Assembly (NCBI GenBank): GCA_016288215.1
Contig: JAEEYQ010000057.1
Span: 1-49,161 of the forward strand
Source: Lentisphaeria bacterium
GTDB taxonomy: Bacteria; Verrucomicrobiota; Lentisphaeria; Oligosphaerales; Oligosphaeraceae
Direction: 5' to 3'
DNA length: 49,161 nt
The notes beneath the pieces were generated by a model. That model searched no databases. It saw nothing but the letters and a program-made list of their open reading frames with translations, and was not told where the DNA came from. The first letter of the stretch is position 1. Every line of letters begins with the position of its first letter. Both the position numbers and the translations under genes were made by a program. Positions 46,201-49,161 of this stretch are shown in pieces.

Positions 46201-46315
46201 CCGCGCCCGCACCCAGTTCGCCCTCCTCGCCGACATGGAGAAGAAGCTGCCACAGATGCAGAACATCATATTGAAAATTAGGAATGAGGAATTAGAAATT
46301 AGGAATTTGTCGTGA
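43232..46315 (+). CDS. Fusion: membrane NDP-sugar dehydratase (PglF/WbpM/CapD-like) + hexosamine kinase (NahK/APH-like)
   Basis: A 1027-residue, strikingly GC-rich gene. Residues 8-130 are four membrane segments, 150-270 a Rossmann CoA-binding-like domain, 290-600 a polysaccharide-biosynthesis SDR: G-G-G-G-S-I-G at 297-303, H-A-A-A-H-K-Q-V-P at 371-379, S-T-D-K-A-V-N-P-T at 415-423 and G-L-R-P-G-E-K-L at 565-572. Residues 655-1005 are a complete APH-fold kinase like N-acetylhexosamine 1-kinase: H868-N-D870 with N-N-I-L-F-D at 874-879 and metal Asp in D-L-D at 891. The expected active-site lysine after N-P-T (M-G-x-T-K) is Ser430 here. Start is GTG with no ribosome site, next to repeats; the last roughly 14 residues are encoded by repeat heptamers. 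Confidence 0.85.
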   Translation: MFGRSKSWWTAALLLLACDVLSVAASHYLALAIRFEALAVPAAYLRGYLLTLKAFTPLCVLVYLVFRLYSSIWRFASYHELVQCVGAAALSVPLHWLILTAGGCRMPLSYLVFGAVFQLGGLMASRFASRLYYLELSNWTKRHGSPGRRVHNGMLIGAGSAGQLILRDLSTSSLADVVMRCVIDDDPAKRGLRMDGVPVVGGRGDIPECVRRYGIDRIFLAIPTAGHAARREILSICQGTGCEVKLLPGFYQFANGEVSLSDMREVDVADLLDRAPVSVSQEEIAREFAGRRVLVTGGGGSIGTELCKQLAAFRPASLTVLDNDANRIYYLQEGFAANFPGLDFAAELGSVCDHGRLRAVFDRRRPDVVFHAAAHKQVPLLESCPGEAVRNNLLGTYNAACAAVSHGCRKFILLSTDKAVNPTSVLGVTSRVGEMLMQVLEHLARSRQLRRLFPPFGGADPGCATEFASVRFGSVFDSQGSAMGLFKHQIAAGGPVLVTHREATRFCMSTAETARLLLQAACYARDGEVFVLDMGKPFRIDDLARRLIRLSGFEPDRDIKVEYTGLRPGEKLREEPLMFEEGMRKTPNPSIYVANPVRLDIGGFLRSLEELFRAVDGEDAALRDRLAALVKSYHQVSPDSAVFIASQLAQPQEPLNALETVAQAFVRGDVTAVVPLDSGYINRTYRVDAVQPDGSVSRALLQRINTDVFPRPADLMENFARVTEHLARRLRLPGRPDGPACPLLIPTRDGRNFLETPSGAWRMMSFFEGVHSYDIPESPEVFRHSGAAFGAFLQAMTDFPPERLHEVIPNFHDTWSRYQDLERAIERDAVGRVAQVAPEIEFVRARTDLFKKISEPLEKGEIPRRIGHNDCNLNNILFDDKTNLPVAIVDLDTVMPSSPLYDFGDSMRIGTNTARDDEKDLSKVSCDLSLYEQYAAGWLASCGGMLTPKELELLPCAALVITAEDGIRFLMDHISGDTYYYIFYLGQNLDRARTQFALLADMEKKLPQMQNIILKIRNEELEIRNLS

Positions 46316-46660
46316 GACAATTAGAAATGAGGTATTAGAAATTAGGAATTTGTCGTGAGACAATTAGGAATTAGGAGTTGGGAATTAGGAATTTTTCATG
46401 AGGAATTAGTAAATTAGGTCCTTTCAAGGCTTTGCAAAATACATGACATGCAAGTTCACATGTCATCATGTCTCAAAAAGAGCCGCAACGCGGCTCAATT
46501 AACTTAACCCCGGGTTGAGCGAAGCGAAACCCGGGGGCAAGGTCTCCCCCCATGACTCCACAGCCCCAACGGGGCCGAATTAACGGCTCCGCTAACGGTA
46601 ATTTCAAATTATTCTCGACAAATTCCTAATTTCTCATTCCTCATTCCTAATTCACTTTCC
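46276..46660 (+). repeat. Composite repeat element 2, second copy of the AGGAATT-core-AATTCCT element
   Basis: Left arm 46276-46405: ATTAGGA/ATGAGGA/ATTAGAA heptamers, partly inside the end of the fusion gene, with AATTTGTCGTGAGA twice. Core 46407-46590: TAAATTAGGT unit, GAGCCGCAACGCGGCTC (46480-46496), CCCCGGGTT/AACCCGGGG and CAGCCCCAACGGGGCCG, nearly base-for-base the same as 42889-43060. Right arm 46610-46655: TTCTCGACAAATTCC and CTCATTC units, inverted to the left arm. Confidence 0.88.
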
Positions 46661-46731
46661 CCGTCCACTCTTAAAAATACATCATCATTGCATAAAACTG
46701 CATAAAACTGCAAAAATTTCACTTTCCCGAT

Positions 46732-46759
46732 TTGACTTGCCAGTCACATGTGCTATCTT
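46732..46759 (+). promoter_or_regulatory. Shared TA promoter, copy C
   Basis: TTGACT (46732-46737) and TATCTT (46754-46759), 16 bases apart with extended -10 TGC. The palindrome TGACTTGCCAGTCA overlaps the -35; two CATAAAACTG direct repeats lie upstream, and AACCAGAGAGGAGAGCAGAC follows, the same leader as copy B. Confidence 0.85.
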
Positions 46760-46787
46760 TTTGGTATAACCAGAGAGGAGAGCAGAC

Positions 46788-46985
46788 ATGGCGACATCGA
46801 GCATATTCGCGGATTTTACGATAAAAGACAAGAAGACGGCGCTGGCCTTCGTCAAGGCCATGGAGGCGTCGGAGAAAACACCGCCTCAAAAGAGGATAGC
46901 GGATTTCAGAATAGTTGAATCTCAGGAGGAAATCAAAAAGATCGTCAAGAGGATAAGAAAAGCTCAAACAGGAAAGAGGGCATGA
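46788..46985 (+). CDS. Antitoxin of a GNAT-toxin module (M-A-T-S-S-I-F family)
   Basis: A 65-residue protein, M-A-T-S-S-I-F-A-D-F-T-I-K-D-K-K-T-A, with A-F-V-K-A-M-E-A-S-E and a basic helical end (I-K-K-I-V-K-R-I-R-K). The opening and the F-V-x-A-x-E-x-S-E helix are typical of a family of small proteins encoded just before GNAT-type toxins in Firmicutes and other gut bacteria. GAGGAG lies seven bases before the ATG. The toxin gene starts 4 bases after its stop. It lacks an obvious DNA-binding domain, so repression of the shared promoter may need a helper. Confidence 0.75.
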   Translation: MATSSIFADFTIKDKKTALAFVKAMEASEKTPPQKRIADFRIVESQEEIKKIVKRIRKAQTGKRA

Positions 46986-46989
46986 TCGG

Positions 46990-47592
46990 ATGGCTTTCCG
47001 CATCGTCAATCTGCTGGATTTGCTGCAGAAGGCAAATTCGAATGACGTGCACGATTTCCTGTGCACATTTTCATGTCCTTTAAACGCTGAAATTGAGGAT
47101 TTCATTAAGAACAAGTCCATAGATTTTTCTCGACAGAAGATATCAATTACCCATTTGGTGCTAAATGACCAAGAGGAACTGGCTGCCTTTTTCTCCCTGA
47201 CGCAAAGGTCAATTGATGTGGGATGCGACAAGCTGAGCATGACAGTTCGGAAAAAGCTGATGCGTCACGGCATTTATCATGAAGACACCAACAGGATTCA
47301 GGCATGTGCCTATTTGATTGCCCAGTTTGGGAAAAACTTCAATGCCACTGCCCAAGGAGAGTGCCCTACAGGTGATGCTCTGATGGAGATGGCTTTTTCT
47401 GTTCTGATAAAAGTCCAGCACAACGTTGGTGGCGGCGTGGCATTTCTTGAATGCGAGAATCGTCCAAAACTGCTAGACTTCTATCGGAATGAGCACAACA
47501 ATTTTCACATTTTCGGCGAGCGAGAGGCAGACAACGGATTGAAGTATCACCAGCTCATGCATATTTTCAACGAAAAGACATTCGCCAACTGA
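46990..47592 (+). CDS. GNAT-family acetyltransferase toxin
   Basis: A 200-residue protein. F-I-K-N-K-S-I-D-F-S-R-Q-K-I-S-I-T-H-L-V (about 38-57) and E-L-A-A-F-F-S-L-T (63-71) give the helix then beta-strand pattern by which GNAT toxins begin, followed by A-C-A-Y-L-I-A-Q-F-G-K-N-F-N (about 105-118), where the acetyl-CoA strand and loop should lie, and L-E-C-E-N-R-P-K-L-L-D-F-Y near 152, the usual last strand and helix. Characterised relatives acetylate aminoacyl-tRNA and stop translation, neutralised by the cognate antitoxin. AT-rich; next gene is separated by repeats. Confidence 0.7.
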   Translation: MAFRIVNLLDLLQKANSNDVHDFLCTFSCPLNAEIEDFIKNKSIDFSRQKISITHLVLNDQEELAAFFSLTQRSIDVGCDKLSMTVRKKLMRHGIYHEDTNRIQACAYLIAQFGKNFNATAQGECPTGDALMEMAFSVLIKVQHNVGGGVAFLECENRPKLLDFYRNEHNNFHIFGEREADNGLKYHQLMHIFNEKTFAN

Positions 47593-47604
47593 TTTCAATC
47601 CATA

Positions 47605-47748
47605 TTACGGCGCGTCTCCCGTCTCGCGTCCCACGTTACCTCCCGTCTCCGGTCTCCCGTCCCTCGTCCCACTTTTCACTTTTCACTCTTCTCATTCCTC
47701 CGTCCCCTCGACAAATTCCTCATTCCTCATTTCTAATTCCTCATTCAA
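47605..47748 (+). repeat. Heptamer arrays before the nucleotidyltransferase gene
   Basis: CGTCTCC/CGTCTCG/CGTCCCA units from about 47610 to 47670, TTTTCAC units at 47671-47690, and CTCGACAAATTCCTCATTCC with CTCATTT/CTAATTC/CTCATTC units to 47746. The last unit ends three bases before the ATG at 47751, leaving no room for a ribosome-binding site. Confidence 0.85.
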
Positions 47749-47750
47749 TA

Positions 47751-48488
47751 ATGCGTGTTATCATCCCATCCGCTGGCAAAGGCACCCGCCTGAACCCCTC
47801 GCCCGACGCGCCGCCGAAGGCCATGTTCCCGCTGGCGGGACGGCCGCTTCTTGAGCATGTCCTGGAGCAGACGGACTTCATCGCTCCCGAGGACACGTGG
47901 ATCGTCGTCGGCTACAAGGGGGACGTCATAACCAGTTATTTCGGAGACAGATACCACTACGCATGGCAGCGGGAGCAGCTGGGCACGGGCCACGCGGTCA
48001 TGCAGTGCGCGGAGGATTTCGCAGGCTACGACGGCACGGTGCTCGTCACCTTCGGCGACATGCCCCTCTTCCGCCGCGAGTCCATGGCGGCCATGTGCGA
48101 GCACCACGCCGCGCGGAAGGCCGCCTGCACGCTGCTGACCGCCGTCAACCCCGCCGTCCCCATGTGGGCCCACGTGGTCCGCGACGCCGATGGCCGTTTC
48201 CGCGACATCGTGGAGGGGAAGGACTGCACCCCCGAGCAGCTCAAGCAGCCCGAGCTCTTCGCGGGCGTCCTCGCCTTCGACGGCCAGTTGCTCTTCGAGT
48301 TCCTGCCGCGGCTCGACACCCGTAACGTGCAGCACGAGTTCTACCTGACCGAGGTCCCCCGCCTCATGGCCGAGGCCGGACTTCTCGTGGAGACCTTCCC
48401 CACCGACGACCCCGACGACATGCGCGGCGTCAACGCCCCCGACGACATCGCCGTCTGCGAGGCCATTCTGCGCCGCCGGCGACGTTGA
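47751..48488 (+). CDS. Sugar-phosphate nucleotidyltransferase (GlmU N-domain-like)
   Basis: A 245-residue GC-rich nucleotidyltransferase. I-I-P-S-A-G-K-G-T-R-L with P-P-K-A-M-F-P-L-A-G-R-P near 25 is the nucleotide-binding signature; Q-L-G-T-G-H-A-V-M near 82 and T-F-G-D-M-P-L-F near 101 match UDP-GlcNAc pyrophosphorylases. The acyltransferase half of GlmU is missing, so this is a single-function enzyme activating a hexosamine 1-phosphate. Together with the kinase domain of the upstream fusion it would form NDP-hexosamine, the substrate of the dehydratase domain. The start codon directly follows repeats without a ribosome site; a hairpin lies after the stop. Confidence 0.88.
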   Translation: MRVIIPSAGKGTRLNPSPDAPPKAMFPLAGRPLLEHVLEQTDFIAPEDTWIVVGYKGDVITSYFGDRYHYAWQREQLGTGHAVMQCAEDFAGYDGTVLVTFGDMPLFRRESMAAMCEHHAARKAACTLLTAVNPAVPMWAHVVRDADGRFRDIVEGKDCTPEQLKQPELFAGVLAFDGQLLFEFLPRLDTRNVQHEFYLTEVPRLMAEAGLLVETFPTDDPDDMRGVNAPDDIAVCEAILRRRRR

Positions 48489-48499
48489 ATTGTTGGCAT

Positions 48500-48541
48500 G
48501 CGGGGGAAGCGAACGGGCTTTCGCCCTTTCTCTTCCCCCGC
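48500..48541 (+). terminator. Hairpin after the nucleotidyltransferase gene
   Basis: GCGGGGGAAG (48500-48509) pairs with CTTCCCCCGC (48532-48541); the enclosed GGGC-TTTC-GCCC adds an inner stem. No U-tract follows, so it may stop RNA decay or terminate weakly. The rest of the gap to 48776 has no gene. Confidence 0.5.
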
Positions 48542-48776
48542 GCCCCCATCTCTTTCCCCTGTTGCGTTCCGTCTTTTGCTTCGCAAAATCCAGAACGCGG
48601 GGACTATGGGAAATAATCCCTCCATTCGAAACGTGAACCGCCATGGCGGTGGCAAGTGGAACACAGCGTGGGCATTAAAACTCACGGAAACGCAACATAA
48701 GGTTGAATAACCAGAAAGTCGGCCATATATTAGAAAGGAGAACAATAGACGTTTATAGCCTCCAGAAGAGGAAGGC

Positions 48777-49161
48777 ATGAAAAAAATCAATATTACCAGT
48801 TCAAGCTTTGAGAAACTCATTATCGGCGACGCCCTCTACGTTGACAAGACTGAGTATGTATGGCGGCTCGTCGATTCCGGTGACACGGAGTTCTTTCTGT
48901 CGCGTCCACGGCGTTTCGGCAAGTCGCTTTTGGTTTCGACACTGAAGGCAATTTTTCAAGGACGCCGGGAGCTGTTCAAAGGGCTCGCAATGGATAAAAA
49001 GGATTACGATTGGAAGGCGTATCCAGTCATCCATCTGGATTTTGGCAATTGCGACGCCGACACTCCTGAAAATCTGGAAGTCTATCTCAATCATCTGCTG
49101 GACATGGCAGCTGATGAGCTTAAGATTGAACTTAAGCCAGAAAAAGCCTCCATCCGCTTCG
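48777..49161 (+). CDS. AAA-ATPase-like/PD-(D/E)XK family protein (PF09820), N-terminal part
   Basis: The gene runs off the right edge; 128 codons are visible. F-E-K-L-I-I-G-D-A-L-Y-V-D-K-T-E-Y is the family's opening phrase, F-F-L-S-R-P-R-R-F-G-K-S-L-L-V-S-T-L near residue 43 is its Walker-A-like loop (R-R-F-G-K-S), and V-I-H-L-D-F near 86 the following strand. Such proteins carry a PD-(D/E)XK nuclease domain at the C-terminus like that at the left edge. AGGAAGG precedes the ATG. The role is unknown. Confidence 0.9.
   Translation, partial: MKKINITSSSFEKLIIGDALYVDKTEYVWRLVDSGDTEFFLSRPRRFGKSLLVSTLKAIFQGRRELFKGLAMDKKDYDWKAYPVIHLDFGNCDADTPENLEVYLNHLLDMAADELKIELKPEKASIRF

Noticed and set aside
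42591..46660. Composite repeats as ends of a classical transposon
   Set aside because: No transposase or integrase gene lies between or near the copies, and no target-site duplication could be seen by eye; described as repeats only.

Overview
The window reads as chromosomal DNA of a Gram-negative, probably gut-associated PVC-group bacterium, most likely Lentisphaerota (Victivallales-like). This rests on several cues: a batABCDE aerotolerance operon, outer-membrane-type proteins (a DUF3034-like barrel), many unlinked glycoside hydrolases of diverse families, PD-(D/E)XK/AAA-ATPase-like genes at both edges, and abundant intergenic short repeats. The taxonomic call is inference; no rRNA or ribosomal protein is present. 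By eye most genes are moderately GC-rich, with four clearly AT-rich islands (about 2890-5290, 16620-17640, 38980-40015, 46660-47600) and two very GC-rich genes (43232-46315 and 47751-48488).

Layout. 1-6056: end of a PD-(D/E)XK nuclease-family gene, a class-II glutamine amidotransferase, a five-bladed-propeller glycosidase-like protein, an AT-rich Sel1-like repeat protein, and a 3-methyladenine DNA glycosylase carrying an unusual DUF1667-like Cys-rich tail. 6111-9336 (minus): a DUF3034-cysK-metY sulfur cluster behind one promoter bracketed by two near-identical palindromes. 9748-13616: TIM-barrel glycosidase and two alpha/beta hydrolases. 13624-16187 (minus): GT2 glycosyltransferase, then thiC with a clear TPP riboswitch. 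16200-17640: heptamer repeats and a toxin-antitoxin-like pair whose HEPN gene has an in-frame amber codon. 17871-20540: GH78-type rhamnosidase. 20681-20757: initiator tRNA-fMet with non-canonical identity pairs. 20983-22982: queF-queC-yhhQ queuosine operon behind a possible preQ1 element. 23108-26042: small repeat protein and a tripartite hybrid histidine kinase. 26091-35132: moxR-DUF58-(DUF4381-like)-batA-batB-batC-batD-batE. 35300-38744: GH43-like enzyme and a secreted CBM/TIM-barrel glycosidase. 38980-40013: a second TA-like module (ADP-ribosyltransferase-like toxin). 40200-48488: a polysaccharide-type locus (NusG-like antiterminator, SDR, a GC-rich dehydratase-kinase fusion, a GC-rich sugar nucleotidyltransferase), interrupted by repeat elements and a third TA module (GNAT toxin). 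48777-end: start of an AAA-ATPase-like/PD-(D/E)XK gene.

Two hidden layers stand out. First, three different TA-like modules sit behind copies of the same roughly 110-bp promoter-leader, with identical 16-bp spacing and a conserved TGAC-N6-GTCA palindrome over the -35 region, although their coding parts are unrelated. Second, intergenic regions are filled with tandem heptanucleotide families (AGGAATT/AATTCCT, YTTCACT, CGTCTCG-like). Twice these form a composite element: AGGAATT arm, core of GC-rich hairpins shared between copies, and an inverted AATTCCT arm. The arms even supply stop codons and the last codons of the preceding genes. The fused dehydratase-kinase gene lies exactly between the two composite elements.

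The sugar kinase domain, the nucleotidyltransferase and the dehydratase together could phosphorylate, activate and dehydrate a hexosamine for surface polysaccharide, but the dehydratase lacks the usual active-site lysine.
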